From Cylicocyclus nassatus (taxonomy: Eukaryota > Nematoda > Chromadorea > Rhabditida > Strongylidae), in assembly GCA_958299035.1 (NCBI GenBank), contig CATQJL010000316.1, positions 30,259,441-30,323,440 on the forward strand: DNA of 64,000 nt, read 5' to 3'. Numbering within the stretch: position 1 is the stretch's first letter; each line of letters begins with the position of its first letter. The notes beneath the pieces were generated by a model. That model was not told where the DNA came from, did not search any database, and saw only the letters and a list, made by a program, of their open reading frames with translations. Both the position numbers and the translations under genes were made by a program. Below, piece after piece: positions 35,888 to 47,725 of this stretch.

Positions 35888-38388
35888 TATAAGATGTGAT
35901 CAAAATACAAATGCAAGATAGTTGGTCTTTACAACGATATGGGCAATGTAGACATCATCACTAACTGGAAAAGGCGGTTGACTTGTTATAGGGTGATATA
36001 TTTTCCAAGTAATCAAAGTGAACACATTAGGTACATTTATGCACGATTTTGTTGGGAAGGATTTTATTGTACCATATTCAGCGAGTAACTGGTTTCTCTT
36101 TTATATGAAACATCAGGGGAAGTGAATGAATTTCTTGCGCATAGAGTTCGGCTTCATATTTCATGTGAACCGTAACTGAGGCAGATGTTGATGATTATTC
36201 TGTAGGTTTGCACTATCGAACTCTACCCATTACCTTTTCTTAAAGTTGGAATTGCGACTGTAAACCAGTTTTCCCTCTAGACATATTTGTAATACATCGA
36301 AGTTAAGAAGATTGCCCGTCAAAGTCGTTACTTTTCCTCTGGCTGAACCGAAAAACAGATCTCCATCTTATTTTGTTCCGCAAAAACAAAATCTAAGCTT
36401 TGTTTTCTTTTAGCTCCAAAAAAAATTTTTTTTGATTTTGCTGTTTTTCGTATTCAAGCACGCTTGTAAAAACTCTGTTGTCGCTTTGTGCCGGTTTCAT
36501 CAACTATCCTACTACTTTTAGTATTTCTACTGGCTCAAAAATAGAGCTAATATTATTAGGATCTGTAAATATAAGCTAATGCATCTGAGACACCATCCCA
36601 TAGGAAAAACATGCTTTATAAGGTGCTCTATCCACAATATACTTTGGCCGTGATCTACGAAAGCTCGGAGCCAGGATCTATGAATCGCCGACTAAAATTG
36701 ACCTTACTTTTAACAAATAAGAAAGCTTAATTCTCTCACTCGGCTATTATCCAGTAGGAATTGATAGTATTCATTCAAGTATTTGGATAATCTTTGTTTT
36801 CAAGGATGACAACAAATGTCAAAAAATCACACAAATTTCTTTTCGGTCCTATGCTAACATAGAATTTTCAAAACTAGAGCAAATACGAGATTATAAATTT
36901 ATATTCATGTTTCCGAACTTATTGTATGCAGCATCTAGGTAGACGGTAACTACATAGCGATGATGAGCGCGTCCAATTTTTCGATTTCTTTTTTATACGA
37001 TCTCAAGCAGGAGAAATTATAGCATCTATATATGTTACCATGTGTCTATTAGTGAGACCAAAAGGGAAAGTCGTAGATTTTTCGCAGACGAAGATCAGAC
37101 ATGCTAGTTGTGTTATAAAATCACAGATTTTAGCCTTAACTTTACGTGAATCAACGTTTCGGTTTTTTTTTCAAAGATTTTGAAGGTTGCTTAGAGCTTG
37201 AGCTTGCTTTGGTCTACGGTAATATTGACACATACGTAGTAGCTTTCTTAAAAAGCACTAAATTTCCAAAGAAAACCATGTAAAATCTGTCCGTGCAGTA
37301 ACAATAGGACCTCAATATGAGCCAGCAAATAATGGGTTTGCTGAAGCAATCACTTTACTTCTCTTGGAAATTTGTGGAAACATTGTATGAAGATTTAATG
37401 CGTCTGACGCAGGCAACGGCTTCGTTTTCTTCTTTTTCACAAAGTAAAACCTCCAATTAATCATTGCCATTTGCAACATTTCACTGGACCAGAAGCCAAA
37501 CGGTCTTATCCAGGCCTGTATTACATAGAATAGTTTTTTTTTCATTTTATAAGAGCGAATGCGTTATACACAAAAAGTGAAAAATATATAAAATTAGCTG
37601 CAAATCTTAGCCAGTTTAAATCAGGGCTCGGCACAGGTGGCTTGGTAAGCAAGCTGGATATCGTTTTTGGTACAAAAAACAAAGGGGGATTAGTTTTTGT
37701 GGCCGAAAGACACAAAATTTGCGATGTTTTTTAGTCGTTTCGTTTTTTGGAGAGTTTCAAAATAATAGGTAAGGAACAAAGGAAACTTCGAAAAATTTTG
37801 AGAAAGTCAAGGGGGACTTTGTTTTATGCATTTTCCAGAAGCTGCCTTATGCCGAGTAAATTTTATACACACTATAATCAATAAGCAAATTCTATTTCAA
37901 CCTATAAATGTTAGACGCGTGTTTTTTTTTGAAATGCACAACGTTACTCTGTCTTAATCGGCTTGATAAAATGAATACTTTTCCCGTTGGAATTGAGATT
38001 TTCTAAAACGATAAGGGTCGTTTGGTTTTTTCTTTCAGAATTCCGCTTTCACTTTCCTTCCTCCATCTGCTTTGTTCATTAGCGCTTCAATGTTCTGACA
38101 ATGTCTTGCTTGATGTCCTACTTCAACGCATAAAACCACATTGATGCTCTACAAGTATAAATCATACCACTTCTAGAAACTTCTAAAGAAAAGCCAAGTT
38201 TATAGATGCACAATTTATGTGAAGACTGTAAACGTTGCGATAGTCGAGAAGATTTGGAACCGGGAGACATCTCATGGTAATGAGAAGTTCTTTCCCGAAG
38301 TGAGAAATCCTAATACTCAAGAACTCTATCTTGACGAACGCGATTTAAGAGAATTGCGAACATTTCAAATAGATTACAAGTAACAAGC

Positions 38389-38903
38389 TTAGGTGAAACA
38401 ACGCCAATTCAAACGTTCACCACTAAATTCGCCAGCTAAGTTGATTATACCGATATCAAAGGTTTTATAAGGTGTGGTGCCGTCGCTGACGAAGTCGTCT
38501 GGGATGCGAATGCCAAGTTTCCCGCAGAAGTGTCGCTGGAATTAAATAGCACAAAAGAGGAGGATGCATAAGAATATTCCTTACTCCGCAACTGTGATAG
38601 ATGTACAATTTTGGATCGATACTAGTAACTTCTTTCTTTGAGCCATGAAGAAGAAATCCACCGGTTTCATTAGTTTTTCCTTCATCCATTAGGTCATCAA
38701 TTGCTAAGACGAAAAATAGCCAACACTAACAAGAAGGAAAGTGAAGACTTACTTATTTCCTTATCATATAGTTTCACCTTGACGTCAGTATCTGGTACAC
38801 CATTGCAAAACAAACGTCCAGTTACCGCTACCGATTGTATTGAGCCGAGATTCAGAAAGGCCAGCGAGTACCCAGCAAAGCTAAGGATCATCAAAGGTAA
38901 CAT
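38389..38903 (-). CDS. TTL gene C: transthyretin-like secreted protein, 3 exons
   Basis: Transthyretin-like family, 138 residues, predicted secreted. Exons 38903-38753, 38703-38585, 38535-38389 (TAA); both introns are 49 nt. Signal peptide MLPLMILSFAGYSLAFLNLG, then IQSVAVTGRLFCNG, VKVKLYDKEI; exon 2 DLMDEGKTNETGGFLLHG, LYIYHSC; exon 3 FCGKLGIRIPDDF and YKTFDIGIINLAGEFSGE. Four cysteines are kept, although the last has moved to WRCF. Exon 2 is 119 nt, nine shorter than in all other copies, removing three residues after YHSC but preserving frame. A splice-acceptor-like TTTTTAAG precedes the ATG by one base. Tandem paralog of D and E. Confidence 0.92.
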
Positions 38904-39020
38904 CCTTAAAAAGCACCGTTAGCGGAATATGTTCCAATGGAGAAGGAGTTGAAGAGAATGAAAGGGATGCGTTGATTGCCACTTGGTTCACCTTCCAGCA
39001 GTGAGAAAGACCGACTGACG

Positions 39021-39060
39021 GCTGAGCAATGAGCGAGTCTTAAATGCTTTTTTGGACACT
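39021..39060 (-). promoter_or_regulatory. Putative promoter block of TTL gene C
   Basis: On the minus strand GCATTTAAGACTCGCTCATT then GCTCAGCC. This block is almost unchanged upstream of genes D and E and recognisable upstream of B, F and I, while nearby sequence has drifted. TTTAAG could be a TATA-like box and the following TCATTG/TCAG an initiator. About 120-150 bp from the ATG. Confidence 0.55.
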
Positions 39061-39456
39061 CCTAACCAGTTGTGATACACGGACATTACTTGTTTGCCTT
39101 TGAAATACTTCATCTTTTATCTACTCTACGTTTATACGATAAATCACATATAAATTAGCAGATTTGGAGGCTAACGTTAGCGTAAAGTATGTTTTCGGCA
39201 AACTTTGCTCGCACACGATGGCATGCGCTCCACCGTCAACTTTCATGCGCGAATCAGAAAGTAACCTTTACTCGTAATATACTCTGCATGGTATGTATTA
39301 GGACAGCCCGACAGTTCGAGCCGCAATTATGACCTTTAAAATCGTTCAAATAAAGATATACAAGAGCGCTAAACAATATTCGACGCAGATTGTTCTCCTC
39401 TTTCCAGTTGTGATGTTCTCGCTAAGAACTTTGATGTTTGCTCAAATAGTTATAAC

Positions 39457-39482
39457 TTATTTATTTATTTATTTATTTATTT
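39457..39482. repeat. (ATTT)n microsatellite
   Basis: About six TTTA/ATTT tetramers in a row, in unit 1 only. Confidence 0.95.
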
Positions 39483-40842
39483 GTATGCATACAAGGTGCG
39501 TTAACCTAACAAGGAAGACAACAAATAGAAAACATTCGATCGATAGAAAATATATATCGACTGATCTATCACACTCAACTCCCTATGTCAAGTGCAATAG
39601 TTGCAAAAGCAACGAGAGAAACCGTAAATGAAGATAATAGTCAAAATCTCCAACACTTGATTTTACCTACCTTATTGCACCTATTCTTTAGATAATTGTT
39701 TTCCAACTTTTGAAAGAGCTATTTGCTGTTGGATACACATACGAAATGCAAGACAATGCACTTTTTGGCATTCATAGCTGGTTTAGCACAAAGTCATCTC
39801 CGTCAAGAAGAGTAAGTCATAAAACCTGAGTTCAAAGTGAAATTAGAGATTGCTAGGCCTTTCAGTATTTTTAACAATCTAAATTCATCAAAAAAAACTA
39901 AATTGAGGAGTTTGTATTCATCATTTTTATCACCGCCACATACTACATAATAACTATTCTTTTTTCAAGCATTAGCACAAACCGCATGATGTTTTCTTTC
40001 TATCTTGTATCATATCGAACAGATTCAATGAATTTGGAAGAACTCACAGACTTGCGAAAAAAATTGGTAAGACTTTCAGGGGAGGGGGGTTAGGGGTTAG
40101 TTTTGGGTTTCAGCATTAGATAAACTGCTCAGATAATCGCCGGGGGCAAGCGGCTATGCGATTTTTGGCAGAGCAAAGAAAAAATAGTTCGCTGATTTCT
40201 ACGATCCGCTTGCAAAAATTTGAAAGAATGCTTGCTTGGAAAACAGTTGCGGCTTTTTTCATAGGTCAGTTGCGGTGCAGTGGCCGACTTTCCGCGAGAA
40301 TATGCAAAATTATTGGTTCCCTCTGTGAAGAACCGCACAGCCCGTGAGTACCTTCCCCTGAGAGAAAGTACCTTCGGGTAATTAACCATCGGTGACACTT
40401 CTGTTATGTAGCGTGCTACCTTTGCTCGGCGTACGCCCGAAACTGCGTAGAGTCCGAGCGCCAGCTGAAAGCTTGGACAGCGCTCGCTGAAAGAGATTAT
40501 TTGATGAGCGCTTGCAGAAAATTTTGTATCGCTGCCCGCTAGCAGAACACGGAAGTACCGCTCGCTGAAGATCTTGTCACGCCTTAAAATTCTGCTGACC
40601 GCTCGCAGAAAAGCGCGAGTTTGTGGATCGCCTGCCCTCGGCGATTATCTAAGTGGGGTTTGTACGGTGGTTTATGCAGTTTACATTTAGGAAGTGCTGT
40701 AGCATACTTTATGAGGTAATCTTATACAACAACTGTACAAGCATAGCGGTATTACAAAAGAGTATGAAAACTTAGTATTGTTATAATATGCGTCAATACA
40801 TCATAAGATGTTTTGAGGTATAAATGTATAGAATTCCAGGTT

Positions 40843-41224
40843 GATGCAAAAGTTATGAGCGTTCCCTGTTCTTCCGCGGCGGAAAAAGCATAAAAGTGAA
40901 TAAAACAAATCATTCGATGGAGCAAAGCGGGCTCTACAAGATGATTTTCAAACAATTTTGAACAATAATTTACAATAATCTAAAGTCTTATTTTTACGTT
41001 TCAAAATTTTGCAGAGTTCCCTGCATATTGCAGAATTTTCCAAAATTCTCTTGTGTCAAACTTTTTAGGATTGCTTGACATAATTTTGTAAAGAATAAAA
41101 AATAAAGGATTACTGTTAAGCCTGTTTTTGTAAAGCTTGCTTTGCTGTGTCAAACGATATGTCTTTCATACATTCTTATAATTTCTCTGCAGCGGCAGAA
41201 AGGAACACTCATTTTTTTGCATCG
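40843..41224. mobile_element. Small mariner-like MITE in unit 2
   Basis: Ortholog of the 35548-35887 element in the second tandem unit: starts near GTTGATGCAAAAGTTATGAG and ends near TTTTTTGCATCGACTCAATA. Hairpin modules at about 40911-40943 and 41132-41158. Confidence 0.7.
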
Positions 41225-43646
41225 ACTCAATATAAAATGTGATCAAAATACAAATGTAAGATAGTTGGCCTTTACAACGATATGGACAATGTAGACATCA
41301 TCATCGCTAATTGGAAAAGGCGGTTGACTTCTTGTTATAGGGTGATATGTTTTCCAAGTAATCAAAGTGAACACATTGGGTACATTTATTTTGCACGTTT
41401 TTCTTAGGAAGGATTTTGTTGTACCATATTCAGCGAGTAACTGGTTCCTCTTTTATATGAAACATCAGGGAAAGTGAATGAATTTCTTGCGCATAGACTT
41501 CGGCTTCATATTTCATGTGAACCGTAGGAAGAGGGCAGATGTTTAGATTATGTTGTAGGTTTGCGCTATCGAACGCTACCCATTACCTTTTCTTAGAGTT
41601 GGAATTGTTGCTGTAAACTAGTTTTTCCTTTAGACTAATATTTGTTATACATCGGGTTTGAGAAAGCTGCCCGTGATCTCAAAGTGAGCACAATGTGAAA
41701 ATCGTTACTTTACGCTCTAGCTACGGGAACAAAAAAAAGATCTTCATTTTATTTTGTAGCTAATTCATATATCAGATCCCATATTCTGACGCTGAATGAG
41801 TTGTGCAAGAACAAAATCCAAGCTTTGTTTTCTTTTAGCTCCAAAAAAATTTTTGATTTTGCTGCTCTTCATATTCAAGCAATGCTTGTAAAGACACTGT
41901 TGTCGCTTTGACTGTTCCATCAATTATCCTGCTACTTTTAGTTATAATAGCGGCGCAAAAATAATGTACGCAGCTAACGTTACCAAGGTATGTAAATATA
42001 AGCTAATGCACGTGAGACACAATTCCATAGGAAAAGCATGCTCTATAAGGTGCTCTATCCAAAATATACTTTGGCCGTGATCTACGAAAGCTCGGAACCA
42101 GGACCTATATCGTCGACTAAAATTGACTTTACTTTCAACAAATAAAAAATCTTAATTCTCTTACTCAGCCATTATCCAGTGGGGCATTGATAGTATTCAT
42201 TCAAGCATTTGCTGGATAATCTTTGTATTTTTGAATGACAACAAATATTGAAAAATCACACAAAATACTTTTCGGTTCTATGCTAACATAGATCTCTCAA
42301 AACTAAAGCACATACAAGATTAAATTTTTGTTTTCATGTTTTCGAATTTATTATATGCAGCATCTAGGTAGAAGGTAACTAGCGTTGATGAGCGCGTCCA
42401 ATTTTTCGGTTTCTTTTTTTATACGATCTCAAGCGTAAGATATCATGGCATCTATATATGTTACCATGTGTCTACTACGCGAGACCAAAAGAAAAAGTAG
42501 GTTTTTCGCAGACGAAGATCAGATATGCTAGTTGTTTCAAAAAAATTACAGGTTTTAGCCTTAACTTTACTTCAAAGTTTCGGTAATTTTCAGCAATGAC
42601 TTTGAAGATCTTGCTTTGCTCTTTATAGTGCTTATAGATACGTAGTAGCATTCTAAAAAAGCACTAAATTTCCAAAAAAAACATGTAAAATCTGCCCGTT
42701 CAGCAACAATGGGACCTCAATATGAGCCAGCAAGTTATTTCATAGTTGAAAAATCTTTGCAGCAAAAATCTGTGTATAGTTTGTTTTCTGCATATAGACA
42801 GCAGCTTTGCTGCAAACGTTGAGAGCATGAGTATGCTGAAACAATACTTCTCCTAGAAAAGGATCTCAAAAGAGGAATTGTGGAAACATTGTGTGAAGAT
42901 TAATGCTTCTGACGCAAGTAGCGGTTTCTTTTTCTTTTCCACAAAGTGAAACCTTCAAATTTATTAATGTAATAGGCCAAATTTTTACTTGTAATCAGAA
43001 GCCAAACAGTCTTGTTTTGGCCTGTACTACATAGAACAGTTGTCTATAGCAAAAAGGGAATTCGTTATATACAAAAATAAAATATTAGAAACTTGACTGC
43101 AAAATTTAATTCGTTTAGATGCTTGGTTGAAACTTATACATACCATAATCGATGTACAAATGCTATTACCTCAACGTAGAAGAGTAGAAAACGTATTTTT
43201 CTCATATTATCGTTATTCATGCTCTCACTCGGCTCATCAAGAAGAATAAACATCGCACTGAAATTAAGAGCCTTTGTAACCACCAAAGCGTTTAGTTCTG
43301 CCTTTCAAGATTGCACTTTCACCAACACGTCCGTTTGCTTTGTTCGTTAGTGCATCATTCTTCAGACAATGTTTTGTTTGATGTCTTACTTTAACGCATA
43401 AAGTCACATGGGTGTTGCACAAAGTCATGAGTTCTACCAATTCCAGGAACTTTTGAAAAAAAGGCCAAGTTTTTAGATGTACAGTTCTTGCATGAAGATA
43501 ATGAAGGTTGTTGGAGACGAAAAATTCTGAAACCTCAAGACTTTTCTGTGGTAAAAAAAGTTCGTTTCCGAGATCCTTTCAAATACTCAAAAATTTATTT
43601 TCGACGAATGCGATTTGAGAGAACTGCGGACATTACAGATAAGTTG

Positions 43647-44193
43647 CTAGAACAAGCTAGGTAAGTAACAACTCAAGGGGCCTGATTTTTCACCACTGAT
43701 TTTGCCAGCTAAGTTGATTGTACCGATATCATAGGGTTTGTGGGGTATGGTGCCTTCGGAAATGTAGTCACTTGGAATGTGAATGCTAAATTTCCTGCAC
43801 GAGAGAGACTGAAATTGTGAAATTAAGAGCACAAATAAGGAGGATGCGCAAGAGTATTCTTTACCCATCCATAGTTGCATGTGTGATAGATGTACAGTTT
43901 TGGGTCGATACTGGTGGCTTCTGTTGTTGAGCCTTGAAGTAAAAATCCGCCGGTTTGATTGGTTCTTTTTTCATCCAATTTTTCGTCCCACACTAAGACG
44001 AAGAGTGTTAAACACTAACTAGAAGGAAAGCTCGAAAACTTACCTGGCTCAATGTTATATAGCTTCAACTTGCATCAGTAGCTGGTTTTTCATTGCAAAC
44101 CAAACGTCCAGTAACCGCTACGGATTGTATTGTACCAAAACCCAGAAAAGCCAGCGAGTACCCAGCAAAGCTAAGGATTATCAGAAGTAGCAT
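43647..44193 (-). pseudogene. TTL gene D: one-base deletion in exon 1
   Basis: Otherwise complete transthyretin-like gene. Exons 44193-44044, 43992-43865, 43808-43647 (TAG). Signal peptide MLLLIILSFAGYSLAFLGFG, TIQSVAVTGRLVCNEKPATD, then one base is missing between 44072 and 44073 compared with C and E (cttgacgtcag and cttgatatcag against cttgcatcag), giving an immediate TGA. Exon 1 is 150 nt rather than 151. Exons 2 and 3 remain open and well preserved (YIYHTCNYGW; CRKFSIHIPSDY; YDIGTINLAGK), with an AATAAA signal (minus strand, 43599-43594) 48 bp after the stop. Either a very young pseudogene or an assembly error. Confidence 0.85.
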
Positions 44194-44299
44194 CCTCAAA
44201 AAGCACTGTTAGCGGCATTATGTTCTAAAGGAAAAGGAATTCAAGCAAATGAAAATGATACGGTTGTAGTTTACCTTTCAGCAGTGGTAGAGACTGACG

Positions 44300-44339
44300 G
44301 CTGAGCAATGAGCGAGTCTTAAACGCTTTTTTGGACACT
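44300..44339 (-). promoter_or_regulatory. Putative promoter block of TTL gene D
   Basis: On the minus strand GCGTTTAAGACTCGCTCATT then GCTCAGCCGTC, as upstream of C and E. It is intact although the gene is frameshifted, so the copy may still be transcribed. Confidence 0.5.
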
Positions 44340-45889
44340 TCTAACCAGTTGTGATACACCAGGCATTATTCATTACTTTAATTTGGGAAGTCATCTTTTT
44401 TCTAATCTAATTTTGTACGATAAATCACAATAACTTAACAGATTTGAAGGTTAAGGTTAGCATAGTATAATGCAATGTTTATGGCAAAGTTTGCTTGTAC
44501 ACGATGACATGCGCGCTCCACTGTCAATTTTTACGCGCAAATTATAAAGTAACCTCCAGTAAATCACTTTGCATGCTATGTATCAGGTCGGTCCGAAAGT
44601 TCGAGCCGTTTGTAAGACTTATCCTAAATCGTTCAAAATAATCATATACAAGGGCGTAAACAACACTCGATGCCAAATTTCCTCCTCTTTCCAGACGTGA
44701 TGTTCCCGCCAAAAACTCTAATGGTCGCTCAAATAAACACAAACCATTTACCTACCCTTATTGCAACTATTTTTTGAAAATTTGTTTTCCAACTTTTGCA
44801 AGAGCTTTGATTACTGTTGCATAGATATACAAAATGCAAGACAATGCATTTTTGGCATGCAAAGGTGTTTTTGGGCATCCCAAACCTCATAGAGCAACAA
44901 GCAGCGACCAGCTATGATGTCATTCGATGCAGATTGCTCTCCTCTTGACAAAACTTTTTCTTCATAATTCAGAGGGTTTCGAGGTTAAAATCATCGTAAT
45001 CCTAATTTCTGAGAGCAGCTTAAGCTGTGCACGAATTGTTCAAAATAAAGACTTCGCATTTAATGTTCCAAAGTGGTAAACACCCATTTGTTTACTAATT
45101 GTTCAATCACAATTCTTGAAGGTTTCAAATTTCGAGAGTTCATTGTTACTTGATGCGTATATGCAATCTACGACTTCGCAAAAAAAAAGAATCTGGAAAA
45201 GCTTTCTTGAAAATCTTGCAAGTCAGTCGAAAAGCCAGAAAGTTCATGTCTTGCATTTTATCTACTCTATCCGACAATGGGAAAACTTTAGAATTAGCTA
45301 AAATAAGGATAGGTTAAAGTTTTGAGCTGGAAATGCTGACGACTATTCTGCAACCATCGAACGTTTCGGAACAGATATCAGAGCTAGAAAGGAGAAGATC
45401 TGCATTGAATGCCATTTGAGCATGGGCTTATCATTACTCTGAATGATTCGAGCGGTGCGATGCATTCTTGCACCGAATCAAAGGGAAATACTCTCAAAAA
45501 TCAGGGCTTGGCATGAGAGGGCTTTCCGAAAAGCAAAAAAAAGACGTCCCCATTGACTTTCCCAAAATTTCACGAAATTCCCTTGACCCTGAACCATACC
45601 CTCTGTGTGTTTCGGCTACAAAAACGATATCCCCTTGCTTTTTGCCCCAAAAACGATATACAGCTTGCTAAGCCACCTCTGCTGAACTCTGTCAAAAGTG
45701 CTTAGGCAATCAGCTTAGTTTGTAAGTTTTTTCTCTCGTTTCTCCCAGTAATGTATTATCCCGGTATAGAAATTTCTATCTAACAAAACTAAAGAAAAAG
45801 AGTGAAAATTACTTCGTAGAAAGGCCGATTAGCACAAAGTCATCTCCGTTCAAAAGAGTAGAACATGAAACCTGTACTAACTAAACGAT

Positions 45890-46340
45890 TCTTGGTGTCC
45901 GTGGTGTTTTGAGATGAAGTGTATACCGTCACACTCGCCTTGGGACGCTGATTTTGAATCTGACTTTTATTTCTGCGAATCGTTCTCTAAAAGAAGTTAT
46001 GAATGATTTTTGCGTCAATGGTCGCCCAAGAGAAATACGGACGAGGATGCCTAACCTTCAAAAAGAAGCTTGACTGAGGAATCAAAACTGAAAACACAAG
46101 AGGACTCGAACCTAAATCTGCGTTAACTTGCGAGGCTATAGCACTAGCCACTACACCACCTTTTAGCGGCGATTTTAGCATTCCGACCACATCTCCCTTG
46201 CTGTGAAAGTTCTTCATAACTTTTCTTTTTCAGAGAAAAAAAATTAGCAAAAACGGATGTCATATTCGAAATCAGCGCTCCAAGATGAGTGTAATGGTGT
46301 ATATCTCATCTTCAAGGGCCACGGTCACCAAGTATCGTTT
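45890..46340. mobile_element. TIR element with tRNA-like interior, unit 2
   Basis: Inverted ends: ACGATTCTTGGTGTCCGTGG at the left, mirrored by CACGGTCACCAAGTATCGT at the right, with longer imperfect pairing (GCTGATTTTGAATCTGAC against its inverse). Inside, on the minus strand (about 46160-46095), GTAGTGGCTAGTGC and GGTTCGAGTCC resemble the A and B boxes of tRNA genes, but the anticodon arm does not pair. Unit 3 has a copy at about 52275-52725; unit 1 has none at the same place. Confidence 0.65.
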
Positions 46341-47384
46341 TTTTTTTTGTAAGAGTGGAACTAGAGATTGTTGGACCATTCAGGATTTTTAACAATCGAA
46401 AATTATGAAATTTAAACTGAGGATTTTGTGTTTATCAACTTTTGTCGCCGCTACATATCAGCAACTATTCTTTTTTCATGCACTAGCACAATCGCGTGAT
46501 GTTTTCTTTCTATTTTATATTAAATCGAACAAATTTAATAAATTTGCAAGGACTTATAGATTTGCCAAAAAAATGGTAAGACTTTCAGGGGGGAGGGGGT
46601 TCAGGGGTTAGTTTTGAGTTTCAGCATTAGTTAAACTGCCCAGATAATCGCCGGGGGCAAGCGGCCATCCTGTTTTTGGGCAAGCGAGCAAAGGAAAAAT
46701 AGTTCGCTGATTTCTACGATCCGCTTGCAGAAATTTGAAAGAATGTTGGCAAAAGTTTGGAATGCTTGAAAAACAATTGCGGCTTTTTCATAGATTGGTT
46801 GCGGCGCAATGGCTGCATTCTCGCCGACTTTCCGCGAGAATATGCAAAATTATTGGTTCCCTTTGTGAAGAACCGCACAGCCCGTGAGTACCTTCCGCTG
46901 GGAGAAAGTACCTTCAGGTAATAAACCATCGGTGACACTTCTGTTATGTAGCGTGCTACCTTTGCTCGGTGTACGCCCGAAACTGCGTAGAGTCCGAGCG
47001 CCTGCTGAAAGTTTGGACAGCGCTCGCTGAAAGAGATTATTTGATGAGCGCTTGCAGAAAATTTTGCATCGCTGCCCGCTGGCAGAATACGGAAGTACCG
47101 CTCGCTGAAGATCTGGTCATGCCTTAAAATTCTGCCGATCGTTCGCAGAAAAGAGCGAGTTTGCGGAACGCCTGCCCTCGGCGATTATCTGAGTGGGAGT
47201 TTGTACGGTCGCTTATGCAGTTTACATTTAGGAAGTGCTGTGCATACTTCATGGGGTAATCATATACTACAAACTGTACAAGCATAGCAGTATTACAAAA
47301 TAGTATGAAAACTTAGTATTGTTACAATATGCGTCAATAGATCATAAGATGTTTTGAGGTATGATATGTAAGGAATTTTAGGTT

Positions 47385-47725
47385 GATACAAAAGTACTGA
47401 GCGTTTCCTGTTCTTCCGCGGCGCAAAAAGCATGAAAGTGAATAAAACAAATCATTCGATGGAGCAAAGCGGGCTCTACAAGATGATGTTCAAACAATGG
47501 ACAGTAATTTACAATAATCAATAAAGTCTTTTTTTGCGTGTTCAAAATATTGCAGAGTTCCCTGCATTTTGCAGAATTTTCCAAAATTCTCTTGTGTCAA
47601 ACTTTTTAGGATTGCTTGACATAATTTTGTAAAGCTTGTTTTGCTGTGTCAAACGATATGTCTCATACATTCTTATAATTTCTCTGCAGCGGCAGAAAGG
47701 AACACTCATTTTTTTGCATCGACTC
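47385..47725. mobile_element. Small mariner-like MITE in unit 3
   Basis: Third ortholog of the 35548-35887 element, starting near TTGATACAAAAGTACTGAGC and ending near TTTTTTGCATCGACTCAATA. Hairpin modules at about 47455-47486 and 47631-47657. Confidence 0.7.

Larger units (their letters stand above)
35015..40339. repeat. Tandem unit 1 (contains TTL gene C)
   Basis: First of three direct tandem copies. The same landmarks recur in order in units 2 (40340-46879) and 3 (46880-about 52955): GTACCTTCCGCTG and GCGCTTGCAGAAAA-type GC-rich leader, GTTTGTACGGTC, a small MITE (35548-35887), a conserved 110-bp block (36781-36892), the TTL gene, its promoter block, and TAGCACAAAGTCATCTCCGT. This unit is shorter because it lacks two stretches present in the other two, including the element at 45890-46340. 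Boundaries are approximate. Confidence 0.85.
40340..46879. repeat. Tandem unit 2 (contains broken TTL gene D)
   Basis: Second direct copy of the unit, parallel to units 1 and 3 along its whole length. It resembles unit 3 more than unit 1: both carry the stretch from about 44860 to 45825 and the tRNA-like TIR element at about 45890-46340 that unit 1 lacks. This suggests units 2 and 3 arose by the later duplication. Boundaries are approximate. Confidence 0.85.

Noticed and set aside
37312..37545. 77-codon minus-strand frame inside tandem unit 1
   Set aside because: The matching parts of units 2 and 3 and of the 22-kb fragment do not keep the frame, so it is not under coding constraint.
46095..46160. 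Possible functional tRNA gene on the minus strand
   Set aside because: A- and B-box-like words are present but the anticodon and acceptor stems do not pair; it is kept only as a tRNA-like feature of the TIR element.
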